64,000 nt of DNA from UBA6059 sp040219045 (GCA_965229505.1 OZ245881.1:4216001-4280000), one strand, 5' to 3'; counted from the stretch's first letter, positions 9,430-17,848 are shown. Notes: generated from the letters alone by a model not told the origin. Numbers and translations are program-made.

Positions 9430-10041
9430 TTGACACAGACACAGACCATAGCGCTCTATAGACCATTACTCAACTCCATTGCGATTAAAATGGTAGGTTG
9501 TATTCATGATGCAGAGGATATCGTGCAGGACACTTTTCTCAAGTACCTGAGCATTGACAAAAGCAAGATTGAAAACACCAGAGCTTATCTGGTTAGAGCT
9601 GTCACCAACAACTGTATCAATCACCTCAATGCCTTCAATCAAAAGAAGAAGGAATATATCGAGACCTTTCAAAATCTCGAACTTTCGGACATGATCAATT
9701 TCGACTCCTTTGATCTGGAAAATGAGATTTCTACCGCGCTAGCAGCTATGCACAAGAAGCTTGAGCCAGTTGAAAAAGCCATTTTTCTTATGAGAGAGGT
9801 GTTCGACTATGAGTATGACGAGCTTCAGGATATCTTCGAAAAGAAGAAGGATCACTGTCGACAGATCGTTTCCAGAGCTAAGGAGAAAATGTCTTTGGAT
9901 AAAATGAAATTCAAAGTCGATCTACCAAATCACACCAAGCTACTTGAGAGCTTTTCTAATGCATGTTCTTTCGGTGATCCGGAAGAATTGATCGCAAATC
10001 TCAACCGTGAGATTGAGGAAAGAAAAAAACTCGAAAAATAA
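9430..10041 (+). CDS. ECF sigma factor with short C-terminal tail (ECF41/SigJ-like)
   Basis: 203 residues from a TTG start; no ATG lies near the N-terminus and homology to region 2 begins almost at once. Sigma region 2 is visible (DAEDIVQDTFLKYL near residues 27-40, then the RAYLVRAVTNNC helix) and a region 4 helix-turn-helix at about 105-155. After it comes a 45-residue tail (HTKLLESFSNACSFGDPEELI) that resembles the first helix of the SnoaL-like domain attached to ECF41/SigJ factors, but it stops early. In ECF41 the tail controls activity, so a truncated version is notable. No anti-sigma gene is adjacent. Likely targets are the neighbouring lipid-oxidation genes (inference). Confidence 0.8.
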   Translation: MTQTQTIALYRPLLNSIAIKMVGCIHDAEDIVQDTFLKYLSIDKSKIENTRAYLVRAVTNNCINHLNAFNQKKKEYIETFQNLELSDMINFDSFDLENEISTALAAMHKKLEPVEKAIFLMREVFDYEYDELQDIFEKKKDHCRQIVSRAKEKMSLDKMKFKVDLPNHTKLLESFSNACSFGDPEELIANLNREIEERKKLEK

Positions 10042-10145
10042 TTATCCTTTTTTGTCACGAATCTAAAGTGGCCCTGTCTTAATAGGTGAGGAGGGGAAAG
10101 ACCCGACTCTCGAATTGACCCTGAACCTAAATATTAAGACTTGTT

Positions 10146-10934
10146 ATGAATGTAATCATTCCATTCTTCATTGCACAGTGGTACTTGTCACTGTTCTTTC
10201 AGACTTTCTTTTTACATAGGTATGCTGCGCATGCGGCGTTTACCATGAGCAAATTTACCGAGAAGGTCTTTTTCGTTTTGACCTGGATATTCCAGGGCTC
10301 CAACTATCTGAGCCCATATGGATATGGTGTTATGCACCGTATGCACCATGCTTTTGCGGATACGCCGAGCGACCCACACTCACCTAAGTACGATGAATCG
10401 CTATTTAAGATGATGTGGAAGACCAAGACGATCTATTCAGCTATCGCAGCTAAAAAAGTGATTCCAGAGGATCGTTTCGTTGATGGTGTACCCCAATGGG
10501 ATGCTTTTGACAAATTCGCCAGATCCTGGCCATCAAGGTTATTCTGGGGAGCTTTATACTTTGGCGTTTACTGGACTTTCGTAGATGTATGGTGGTTGTG
10601 GTTACTATTGCCATTGCAGTGGATGTTCTCACCGATCCATGGCGCTATCATCAACTGGTTTGCGCACAAGTATGGCTACCGCAATTTCAAAGTAGGAGAC
10701 ACCTCTCGCAACTTCCTTCCATTTGACTTCTTGATGATGGGAGAGAGTTACCACAATAATCACCACAAGTATGGCTCAAGAGCTAACTTCGGTGGTATCA
10801 GATGGCACGAGATTGATCCTACCTATCAGGTGATTAAGCTGCTCAATAAGTTTGGTGTAATCAAAATGAAGAACCAAAAAGAATTAACGCAAGCTGCGAA
10901 GGCAGATGCACATTCACAGGCGATGGCGGCATAA
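10146..10934 (+). CDS. Acyl-CoA/acyl-lipid desaturase family protein
   Basis: 262 residues. Membrane-bound di-iron desaturase with the three histidine boxes: HRYAAH near residue 24, HRMHHAF near 60 and the YHNNHH box near 202. Hydrophobic pairs of helices separate the boxes. It is short compared with the usual 300-350 residue delta-9 enzymes but retains all boxes and ends in an Ala-rich soluble tail. It introduces a double bond into a fatty acyl chain using reduced ferredoxin or cytochrome electrons. It follows the ECF sigma gene by 104 bp and is closed by a strong terminator. Confidence 0.85.
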   Translation: MNVIIPFFIAQWYLSLFFQTFFLHRYAAHAAFTMSKFTEKVFFVLTWIFQGSNYLSPYGYGVMHRMHHAFADTPSDPHSPKYDESLFKMMWKTKTIYSAIAAKKVIPEDRFVDGVPQWDAFDKFARSWPSRLFWGALYFGVYWTFVDVWWLWLLLPLQWMFSPIHGAIINWFAHKYGYRNFKVGDTSRNFLPFDFLMMGESYHNNHHKYGSRANFGGIRWHEIDPTYQVIKLLNKFGVIKMKNQKELTQAAKADAHSQAMAA

Positions 10935-10960
10935 CCCCAACGCCTCCTGGTGGTAAGTGA

Positions 10961-10994
10961 AACCCTCGTTGCGAAAGCAGCGAGGGTTTTTTTG
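10961..10994 (+). terminator. Intrinsic terminator after the desaturase gene
   Basis: 12-bp stem from AACCCTCGTTGC (10961-10972) and GCAGCGAGGGTT (10977-10988), one G-U pair, closed by a GAAA tetraloop and followed by a T run. Confidence 0.9.
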
Positions 10995-10999
10995 TTATC

Positions 11000-11032
11000 A
11001 ATCGTCTGACCGCTCCAAGCGGTCAGACGATT
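11000..11032. repeat. Palindromic repeat element, copy A
   Basis: A 15-bp perfect inverted repeat (arms 11000-11014 and 11018-11032; arm core TCGTCTGACCGCT) around the loop CCA. An almost identical hairpin lies at 16211-16241 in another intergenic space. It comes 6 bp after the desaturase terminator, so it is not needed for termination. This looks like a REP-type dispersed palindrome. Confidence 0.75.
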
Positions 11033-11224
11033 CGTTACCATGCATCTGGAGCGCTTTTATAAAGCGATACTACTAGCGCAGAACTTAGTTCCGTGATGTT
11101 GTTTAAGGCATAAGGCACGGAAATAACTTCCGCGCCAGGTGGGGCGCTTTTGTAAAGCGGCCCGATCTATTGACTTTATACTGGCGCCAGCTTCTCGCTG
11201 GTGCTCCTCATTTCAAGCCTCTAC
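11033..11224. other. Noncoding stretch packed with short hairpins
   Basis: No gene. It holds two copies of the small hairpin CGCTTT-TnT-AAAGCG (11052-11066 and 11145-11159), TTCCGTG paired with CACGGAA around 11091-11122, and a hairpin GCGCCAGC/GCTGGTGC at about 11184-11204. The spacer separates the desaturase gene from a convergent minus-strand oxidoreductase gene. Confidence 0.5.
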
Positions 11225-13309
11225 TCAAACCTTAGAAACCTCCACAAACACCCCATTCACAGCAGCATTCCCAGAAACGGCATCTACTTCCTGATCGCTG
11301 GTAAGATCGTTAACCGAAACACCCGCATGCGCCTGAGCTGTTGCCCAACCAATGCCTTCCTTATTATGACCCCAGCCATGCGGGATGCTGATAACGCCTG
11401 GCATTAGTCCTTGACTAATCTCAGCCTCAATTTGCACTTTGCCATGCTCGTTGTGGACGTGGATCAACTCACCGTCGATGATCCCTAGCTTAGCTGCATC
11501 ATCGGGGTGGATCATAGCTGTACAGCGCTTGGGGCCTTTGACGAGCCTTTCACTATTGTGCATCCATGTATTGTTGGAGCGCAGGTGCCGCCTGCCGATC
11601 AGTTGGTACTTGTCTGACGGAGGAGTCTTGAAGTCTAGCTTGTTCAATCCGCCTACGAGCACTTCCGGTACCATATCCACCTTTTTATCGGGTGTGAATA
11701 TCTGCTTAGGCAGTACTGGCTGCAGTGGCCCAAGGTCTATCCCATGCGGATTTTTTCTAAGGTCTTTGAGTCGGATATCATATGGCCCTCTTTTGAGACC
11801 TTGATCGACCACTACTTCAGGTGTGACCAGCTTATCTGCCAGCTTCTTAATGGCACTCATATTTGAGAATCGCTCACCAAGCTCTTTGTAGATCTGCCAA
11901 TCGTACTTTCTGTCAGTCCCTATCGGGAATAATGCCGGGCTGAACTTCGCATGATTATGGACAGCAAGGTTGTGAAAAACCAAATCATAATGAGAGGTCT
12001 CCAGGCCTGCAGCAGGAGGCAAGATGATATTGGCATGACGGGAGGTCTCGTTGAGATAGATATCAATCGAGACCATAAACTCAAGTCCTGCCAAAGCTTT
12101 GTCGAGTTTCTCTCCGTTCGGTGTGGATAATACCGGATTGCCAGCATTGCAGATGAAGGCTTTGATCTGACCTTCACCTTCGGTTAGCATTTCTTCTGCC
12201 ATCACAGCGGCTGGGAGCTCATTGCCAAATTCTGGTAAGCCACGTACCCGACTCTTCCATCGGGCATAGCTGTACATCGTACCCTCAGGTTTGGTATGCA
12301 CCACATCGATGGCGGGATTGGAGCACATCATACCACCCGGACGATCAAAGTTGCCGGAGACCATATTGATCAGGTAGATGATCCACTGGCAGAGCGCACC
12401 GTGCGCTTGTACCGAGACACCCATGCGACCGTAGCAGACGGCAGTTTCGGCGGAGGCAAACTCTTCGGCTATTCTTTCAATTTCGTTGGAAGGTATCCCA
12501 GTGATATCCGAGACTTTCTGAGCAGTGAACTTCTCAAAAAGAGAGGGCAACTCGTCATAGCCTTTATAGTAATCGGGAAGCTCGATGGGATGCTTTGATA
12601 GCAGGATGTTCAAAATGGCACCCAGTAGATAGACATCTGTGCTGGGTCGAATAAAGAAATGCTCATCGGCACGCTGAGCTGTCTCTGATCTTCGTGGGTC
12701 AATGACAATCATTTTTCCGCTGCGCTCCTGAAGTTCTTTGATGCGCTTGGGCATACCAGCAGCACTCATTATGCTACCATTAGAGGCAATAGGGTTAGCG
12801 CCAAAAACAAGAAAATAATGGGTGCGATCAATATCGGGAACGGGCAGTTGGATGGAGTTGCCGAGCATCCACTGCGATGCGAAGTGGTGGGGCAACTGAT
12901 CCACAGAAGTAGCCGAGAATCTATTCTTGGTACGCACGGCTTTGAGCAGCCTTGAACTAAAGAGCATCGAGCCAAGATTGTGCACATTGGGGTTGCCGCT
13001 ATAGATACCCACAGCATCATCGCCATGCTTTTGCTGTACTGCTTTGATGCCTTGCTCCACTTCATCGTAGGCCTGAGCCCAGCTGATGGTTTCCCAGGTG
13101 CTGCCGGTTCTTTTTTGCGGTAGCTTGAGCCGATCCTGATCGTGGTAGATGTCCTGAAGTGCAACCGCTTTGGGACAGATGAAGCCTTTGCTAAACGGGT
13201 CTTTTTCGTCTCCTTTAATCGATTTGATATCCGTGCCTTCGTATTTGATCTCTAGCCCGCACATGGCCTCACATAGGTTGCAGGTGCGGTAATGGGTCTG
13301 CTCTGCCAT
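11225..13309 (-). CDS. Molybdopterin oxidoreductase (formate dehydrogenase / nitrate reductase superfamily)
   Basis: 694 residues. It starts with the [4Fe-4S] site CxxCxxxC (CNLCEAMC, residues 10-17) and a fourth Cys in GFICPKA near 45, as in the bis-MGD enzymes. The catalytic core follows, with FGANP and VIDPRRSETA cofactor-binding segments, and the C-terminal molybdopterin-dinucleotide domain near 560-690 (HPDDAAKLGI, HGWGHN). There is no Tat leader, so it is cytoplasmic. No small Fe-S or membrane subunit gene is adjacent, so it acts alone or with partners elsewhere. The substrate is not predictable; single-subunit relatives are often annotated as formate dehydrogenase or simply molybdopterin oxidoreductase. 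Confidence 0.88.
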   Translation of the reverse strand: MAEQTHYRTCNLCEAMCGLEIKYEGTDIKSIKGDEKDPFSKGFICPKAVALQDIYHDQDRLKLPQKRTGSTWETISWAQAYDEVEQGIKAVQQKHGDDAVGIYSGNPNVHNLGSMLFSSRLLKAVRTKNRFSATSVDQLPHHFASQWMLGNSIQLPVPDIDRTHYFLVFGANPIASNGSIMSAAGMPKRIKELQERSGKMIVIDPRRSETAQRADEHFFIRPSTDVYLLGAILNILLSKHPIELPDYYKGYDELPSLFEKFTAQKVSDITGIPSNEIERIAEEFASAETAVCYGRMGVSVQAHGALCQWIIYLINMVSGNFDRPGGMMCSNPAIDVVHTKPEGTMYSYARWKSRVRGLPEFGNELPAAVMAEEMLTEGEGQIKAFICNAGNPVLSTPNGEKLDKALAGLEFMVSIDIYLNETSRHANIILPPAAGLETSHYDLVFHNLAVHNHAKFSPALFPIGTDRKYDWQIYKELGERFSNMSAIKKLADKLVTPEVVVDQGLKRGPYDIRLKDLRKNPHGIDLGPLQPVLPKQIFTPDKKVDMVPEVLVGGLNKLDFKTPPSDKYQLIGRRHLRSNNTWMHNSERLVKGPKRCTAMIHPDDAAKLGIIDGELIHVHNEHGKVQIEAEISQGLMPGVISIPHGWGHNKEGIGWATAQAHAGVSVNDLTSDQEVDAVSGNAAVNGVFVEVSKV

Positions 13310-13563
13310 AAAATTTCAGTTACGATCTGAAGATAGCAGATTTGAGATATATATCGTAATCGGCTAAACATAGGGTCGGCAAAAATTCAATAATTGGAAG
13401 GCGCCCTAGTTGGTGTTGTGACAACAAGTAAATGCTGGCTCGTTGGTCAAAAGACACAACAAGGAGGGAAGTTTTAGAATGTAGCAATTTAGGTTTCCTA
13501 GGAGTATATGACTGATTTGATTAATTTCATTGGGTCACTTCATTTACCAAAACCACTTTGACT

Positions 13564-15405
13564 ATGCGCTACCTCTTACTATTTCTATCCCTCTCCATTT
13601 TTCACATGTCTACTGCTCAGCGCACAGAGAAACCTGTGTTGCACGGCAAACATTGGATGGCCATTACTGGTAAGCCCCTCGGTGCAACAGCAGGAGCACT
13701 GACCTTCGCCAAGGGAGGCAATGCGGTCGATGCTGCCTGTGCCATGCTCGCCGCTACCGCAACCATGTGGGACGTGCTCAGCTGGGGAGGTGAGACCCAG
13801 GCTTTGATCTACAATCCCCACACTGGCAAAGTGATAGGCGTAAACGCCCTGGGTGTGGCGCCCACAGGAGCCACACCGGAGTTCTACGCTGAGAAGGGCT
13901 TGAAATTTCCCCCGGAGTATGGCCCTCTCAATGCGGTAACGCCAGGCACGCCGGGTGGTCTGATGACCATGCTCGCAGAATATGGCTCGATGAGCCTTAA
14001 GGAGGTATTGGCTCCAGCTATGCAGATGGCCGAGGGTTATCCCATAGAGGCGCAGGCCGCTAACGCAATGGAATATCATAAAGACAAGATCAAGGACTGG
14101 CCTTATTCTGCTAAGACCTATCTGACTCACCCGGGTGAAGACCGAGAAGCGCCCAGGGCAGGTGAGATATTCGTACAAAAAGACCTTTGGAATACTTTGA
14201 ATAAGCTCGTGGAGGCAGAGGCCAATGCCTTGAAGAAAGGAAAATCAAGAAAGGAAGCGATCTATGCTGCATATGACCGATTCTACAAAGGTGATATCGC
14301 CAAGGAGTTTGCGCGGGGTGCACAGGAGCAGGGTGGTTTGATCACGGAGAAGGACCTGGCCAACTGGGAGGTATACCTGGAAGAGCCTGTAAAGACCAAT
14401 TACAAGGGCATTGATGTTTATAAGCTGACCACCTGGGTACAAGGCCCGGTGCTCCTGCAGGCACTCAATATCCTTGAAAACTTCGACCTGGAGAAGATGG
14501 GCTACAACACGGCGCGCTACATCCACACCCTCTATCAGGCGATGAACATGGCCTTTGCAGATCGGGATTTTTACTACGGTGATCCGTACACGCCCCCGGC
14601 AGAGCCAATTGATGGATTACTCTCCAAAGACTATGCAAAGTCACGGGCCAAGGAGATGAATATGTATCGTAATGATGAGGAAATTGGACCCGGAGATCCT
14701 TACCAATTTCAGGATGGAGAAAACCCTTATCAGGAATATTTGGACATGTGGAACAAGCAGCTCAAAGGAGATCCGGTTGGTTACCTGGAAGATGGCAGCT
14801 TCTCGGAGACAGAGGGCTTCTATGCAGGCACTACGAGTATCCAAACCGCCGACAAGGAAGGCTGGGTGGTATCCATCACCCCAAGTGGTGGTTGGATACC
14901 TGCTGTAATCGCTGGCAATACCGGCGTGGGTATGAGCCAGCGCGGACAGAGCTTTGTTCTGGATGCGAGTCAAGGTCCGTATAATGTGATCCAACCTGGT
15001 CAGCGACCAAGAGCGACTTTGACTCCTAGCCTGGCGCTCAAAGACGGCAAACCATTCCTATCCTTTGCGGTACAGGGAGGAGATAGTCAGGATCAAAATC
15101 TGCTGCAATTCTTCCTCAATATGGTGGAGTTTGACATGAATGTCCAGGAGTCAGCCGAGGCTCCCAACTTCAATAGCTTCCAGATGAAGAGCAGCTTCGG
15201 TGATCATAAGATCGAACCGGGCAGATTACTATTGAATGAGAACACGCCACCATGGACGCGTAAGAAGCTCAAAGAAATGGGCTATGATCTGGAGTATCGC
15301 TCTCATACTTCTGGTCCGATTAACGCTATCTGGTTTGACTGGGATAGCGGCTCCTTCTGGGGTGGATCCAGCAATTTTGGCGAGGACTATGGGATAGGAT
15401 GGTGA
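13564..15405 (+). CDS. Gamma-glutamyltransferase family protein, exported
   Basis: 613 residues from the ATG at 13564; a TTG two codons earlier is also open. Signal peptide ends at STAQ. It is an N-terminal nucleophile hydrolase: the GGNAVDAACA helix near residue 58 is the family mark, and the chain would self-cleave before T423 (GFYAG-TTS), giving large and small subunits. The usual His after the Thr-Thr pair is Ser here, and QxxD replaces SVVD, as in the YwrD/acylase-like branch rather than classical GGT. It probably cleaves gamma-glutamyl or related amide bonds in the periplasm. Monocistronic; no obvious terminator follows. Confidence 0.85.
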   Translation: MRYLLLFLSLSIFHMSTAQRTEKPVLHGKHWMAITGKPLGATAGALTFAKGGNAVDAACAMLAATATMWDVLSWGGETQALIYNPHTGKVIGVNALGVAPTGATPEFYAEKGLKFPPEYGPLNAVTPGTPGGLMTMLAEYGSMSLKEVLAPAMQMAEGYPIEAQAANAMEYHKDKIKDWPYSAKTYLTHPGEDREAPRAGEIFVQKDLWNTLNKLVEAEANALKKGKSRKEAIYAAYDRFYKGDIAKEFARGAQEQGGLITEKDLANWEVYLEEPVKTNYKGIDVYKLTTWVQGPVLLQALNILENFDLEKMGYNTARYIHTLYQAMNMAFADRDFYYGDPYTPPAEPIDGLLSKDYAKSRAKEMNMYRNDEEIGPGDPYQFQDGENPYQEYLDMWNKQLKGDPVGYLEDGSFSETEGFYAGTTSIQTADKEGWVVSITPSGGWIPAVIAGNTGVGMSQRGQSFVLDASQGPYNVIQPGQRPRATLTPSLALKDGKPFLSFAVQGGDSQDQNLLQFFLNMVEFDMNVQESAEAPNFNSFQMKSSFGDHKIEPGRLLLNENTPPWTRKKLKEMGYDLEYRSHTSGPINAIWFDWDSGSFWGGSSNFGEDYGIGW

Positions 15406-15504
15406 GGCTAATTGATAATGGAGAATTGTCAATTGATAATTAGTTGAAAGAGGGGAGATGAAAGCTGAGAGTTCCTGTAGGTGACTCTGAGAAGCGATAG
15501 ACAA

Positions 15505-15894
15505 ATGGGCGTTAGAAAGAAAAACACAGAGACGTTTTATTCTGAACTGAGGAACTTGACACCAGAATTGTGTAGGATGGAAGCATGGGCTGAATTTGAC
15601 CAAGAGGATACTGGGTGGATTGGAGCCAGGATTTTATCTAGTGTAGCTGAACTGACTATTACTTGGACGAGTCAAGGCCAGTTGGAAATAACAGATAAAG
15701 TGTTAAATTTTTTTGAAAGGAGCTACGACGAATTTGAAGATGGTTCAAATGCATATATCTACACGGACTTTCATCCTACGATCATCAATTGTCAAGATTC
15801 AGGAATTCGAGATACGATAAAATCGTCAATGGGCCCAGAGACCATTAAGTCATACAACCAACTAATTGAATTGGGTTTGTATGCAGAACACTGA
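15505..15894 (+). CDS. Hypothetical small cytoplasmic protein
   Basis: 129 residues from the ATG at 15505 (a GTG at 15481 is in frame). No signal peptide or TM helix. Acidic, with several Trp and Tyr and a plausible alternation of strands and helices (IGARILSSVAELTITW, then a charged helix). I do not recognise the family. Base composition is more AT-rich than the flanking genes, which could mean recent acquisition. The spacer before it has a repeated nonamer ATTGATAAT at 15411-15419 and 15432-15440. Confidence 0.6.
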   Translation: MGVRKKNTETFYSELRNLTPELCRMEAWAEFDQEDTGWIGARILSSVAELTITWTSQGQLEITDKVLNFFERSYDEFEDGSNAYIYTDFHPTIINCQDSGIRDTIKSSMGPETIKSYNQLIELGLYAEH

Positions 15895-15934
15895 AAACAA
15901 ATAGTCCAGCCTGTCGCGGATGTGTGACCGTAAT

Positions 15935-16144
15935 TCAATCGTCCTCCACAACCGTCTTCACCCTGCCAACTTCCCCAGTTTCGAGCTGTACCTTAATGCC
16001 ATGAGGGTGGTTAGGTGACTTGGTGAGACGCCTGCTGACCTCACCTCGGGTCAGCTCTCCTGATCGCTGATGATGCTTCTGGACGATATCGACTGTATCG
16101 CCGACTTTGATATTTGATCGCTGGGTTCCGTCTTGAGATGGCAT
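15935..16144 (-). CDS. YwbE family protein (DUF2196)
   Basis: 69 residues, matching the whole length of the small YwbE family: IKVGDTVDIVQKHHQRSG, then LTRGEV and SPNHPHGIKVQLETG, ending GRVKTVVE. Members are all-beta, SH3-like, basic or neutral cytoplasmic proteins of unknown role; some are thought to bind RNA. It sits alone between the hypothetical gene and the pirin gene. Confidence 0.85.
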   Translation of the reverse strand: MPSQDGTQRSNIKVGDTVDIVQKHHQRSGELTRGEVSRRLTKSPNHPHGIKVQLETGEVGRVKTVVEDD

Positions 16145-16210
16145 GGATATAGATAATCTACTTTACGTCAAGATAGCACTTGGAAATGCAGAAATCAACA
16201 ATTGACTCAA

Positions 16211-16241
16211 ATCGTCTGACCGCTCGAAGCGGTCTGACGAT
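16211..16241. repeat. Palindromic repeat element, copy B
   Basis: Same hairpin as at 11000-11032: left arm identical over 14 bases (16211-16224), loop CGA instead of CCA, right arm with one changed base (CTGACGAT instead of CAGACGAT). It is again intergenic and lies next to a separate terminator. Confidence 0.75.
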
Positions 16242-16252
16242 AACCACTAACA

Positions 16253-16281
16253 AAGCCCGAAGTACATCTTCACTCGGGCTT
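16253..16281 (-). terminator. Terminator-like hairpin after the pirin gene
   Basis: AAGCCCGA (16253-16260) pairs with TCGGGCTT (16274-16281). Downstream of the minus-strand pirin gene the T run is short (TTTG); on the plus strand TCTCTTTATT follows. It may serve either direction. Confidence 0.5.
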
Positions 16282-16306
16282 CTCTTTATTCCGTTGCAAG
16301 ATAAAG

Positions 16307-17026
16307 TTATCCAGCCAACTCCAGCATCGGTACTTCGACGAAGAGCAGTTGAGCATCTGCTGAAGCAGTGATGTTTACCTGCTCAGTGTCCCAAACACCT
16401 AGTCCATCTCTGCGATTCAGAGAGCTCTCGCCGACGGTAGCTTCACCTTCAAGCACGAATACATAGACACCATTGCCAGAAAGATTCATCTTGTACTCGA
16501 TTGATGTGCCTTGAGATAAATCACTCAACGAGAAGTAGGCATCCTGATTGATCCAGACAGCCTTGTCATCAGTAGGAGAGACGACCGTCTGGATACTGTT
16601 TTTCCGCTCTGTCACATCGAACGACTTCTGATCGTACCGCGGTGTGATGTTGTGCTCCTTAGGCAACACCCATATTTGAAGGAAGTTGACTTCTTTGTCT
16701 TTGTTGGGGTTGAACTCGCTATGCTGTAAGCCACTACCCGCAGACATGATCTGTACATCGCCCGTCTTGATGATCTCACCGCGACCAGTGCTGTCTTCAT
16801 GTTTCAGGTCGCCGCGCAAGGGTATGGACACAATCTCCATGTTGTCATGTGGATGCGTACCAAAGCCAGCGCCTCCGGTCACGATATCATCATTGAGTAC
16901 GCGAAGCGCGCCGAAATTGAGGCGTTCGGGATTGTAGTATCTCCCAAAGCTGAAGGTATGCTTGCTGTCCAGCCATCCGAAGTTGGCTGATCCTCTTGTT
17001 TCTGCTCTGTGCAATACAGTTTTCAT
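16307..17026 (-). CDS. Pirin family cupin protein
   Basis: 239 residues, two cupin barrels. The N-terminal barrel keeps the metal ligands of the YhhW branch: H58 and H60 (GTHPHDN), H102 and E104 (LQHSEFNP). YhhW has quercetin 2,3-dioxygenase activity in vitro; the biological role is uncertain and may be stress related. The HTFSFGRYYNP segment near residue 25 is family-typical. It lies upstream of a palindrome-rich spacer and a nitroreductase gene on the same strand. This mix of pirin, nitroreductase and YceI genes is common in redox-stress neighbourhoods. Confidence 0.9.
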   Translation of the reverse strand: MKTVLHRAETRGSANFGWLDSKHTFSFGRYYNPERLNFGALRVLNDDIVTGGAGFGTHPHDNMEIVSIPLRGDLKHEDSTGRGEIIKTGDVQIMSAGSGLQHSEFNPNKDKEVNFLQIWVLPKEHNITPRYDQKSFDVTERKNSIQTVVSPTDDKAVWINQDAYFSLSDLSQGTSIEYKMNLSGNGVYVFVLEGEATVGESSLNRRDGLGVWDTEQVNITASADAQLLFVEVPMLELAG

Positions 17027-17056
17027 AGCTTTTCCTTTCTTGTTTGAATCAACTGG

Positions 17057-17133
17057 TCATTGAGTTAAGCACCTTCTATCCCTCTCATTGAGAGGGTAAG
17101 GAGAGGTTTCAGAAAACAAGCTTAACTCGATGA
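17057..17133. repeat. Nested inverted repeat between nitroreductase and pirin genes
   Basis: Outer arms TCATTGAGTTAAGC (17057-17070) and GCTTAACTCGATGA (17120-17133) pair with one G-U; inside is a perfect 7-bp hairpin CCCTCTC-ATT-GAGAGGG (17080-17096). On the minus strand this is the spacer before the pirin gene and after the nitroreductase stop. It may be a processed or attenuating RNA structure, or a repeat element. Confidence 0.55.
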
Positions 17134-17138
17134 CGGAT

Positions 17139-17738
17139 TTACTTATCATTAAACTCACCATCAAAAGCGAAGGCATCTATCTTCTTTCTTTGTTGTGGTG
17201 CATACTCCTTTTCTCTAAGGTTTTCCGGTAGGGTAGCGGCATCCCCCAGATAGCCCGCGGCTATCGCCACGACGGGTGTGTATTCATTCGGTATCCCAAA
17301 AACTTGACTCGCCTGATCCGGATCAAACCCGGCCATCTGATGGAAATATATACCCTCTTCCGTTGCTTGTAAGCTCATATTGGCGACAGCTGCACCGAGA
17401 TCATACATTGCATGCCTGTTCTCTTTGCCATTTCGGCTGAAGTCCTTTCTGGTGATCCCCAGTATGAGCAACGGTGCGGATTTGGCCCATGCCTGATTAA
17501 AGGGATTGATGGCCGACATAAGTTTATCATAGGCCTCTGATCCTTTATGCGCATAGACGAATCTCCAGGGTTGCTCATTGTAAGAGGAGGCCGCCCACCT
17601 CGCTGCTTCGAACAGCTTGTCACGGACTTCTGCAGCAATCGGCGTATCCGCGAATGCCCTAGGGCTCCATCGCCTGGTGATTAATGGATGAATGTCGTGA
17701 TCGGTTTGTGCCTGAGGTTTTTTGATTTGAGTAGCCAT
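17139..17738 (-). CDS. Nitroreductase family protein
   Basis: 199 residues. FMN-dependent nitroreductase fold: the opening RRWSPRAF flavin-phosphate motif, AARWAASSYNEQPWRFVYA near residue 50, a dimer helix with GAAVANMSLQATEEG near 125, and a short C-terminal Lys/Arg-rich tail. It is likely an NAD(P)H-dependent reductase of quinones, nitro compounds or enals in the cytoplasm. One copy of the CCTACCGGAA decamer lies in its coding sequence (17223-17232 on the plus strand reads as the complement). Confidence 0.9.
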   Translation of the reverse strand: MATQIKKPQAQTDHDIHPLITRRWSPRAFADTPIAAEVRDKLFEAARWAASSYNEQPWRFVYAHKGSEAYDKLMSAINPFNQAWAKSAPLLILGITRKDFSRNGKENRHAMYDLGAAVANMSLQATEEGIYFHQMAGFDPDQASQVFGIPNEYTPVVAIAAGYLGDAATLPENLREKEYAPQQRKKIDAFAFDGEFNDK

Positions 17739-17792
17739 TGTCTAGTTGTTTTAGATGTCTAACTAATTATGTCTGATATGTGTTAGCCAACC

Positions 17793-17822
17793 CTCTCTCT
17801 TTACCTCTTCAAGGAGAGAGAG
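17793..17822. repeat. Pyrimidine/purine hairpin between YceI and nitroreductase genes
   Basis: CTCTCTCT (17793-17800) pairs with the GAGAGAGAG run at 17814-17822 over a loop of about 13 nt. It resembles the inner hairpin of the 17057 repeat in sequence (CT-rich arm, GA-rich arm). Confidence 0.35.
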
Positions 17823-17848
17823 AAGAAGCATATCTTAAATATTGGTCG

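Noticed and set aside
13310..13557. Possible operator GTTGTGACAAC (13415-13425) in the divergent spacer
   Set aside because: Short palindrome with 5-bp arms, single copy; too weak to call.
13585..14178. 197-codon minus-strand ORF opposite gamma-glutamyltransferase
   Set aside because: Antisense shadow with Cys/His/Arg-rich reading and no start signal; the plus-strand gene explains the region.
15411..15440. Direct repeat ATTGATAAT after the gamma-glutamyltransferase gene as an attachment site
   Set aside because: Only nine bases, AT-rich, no integrase or tRNA nearby; likely chance or simple sequence.
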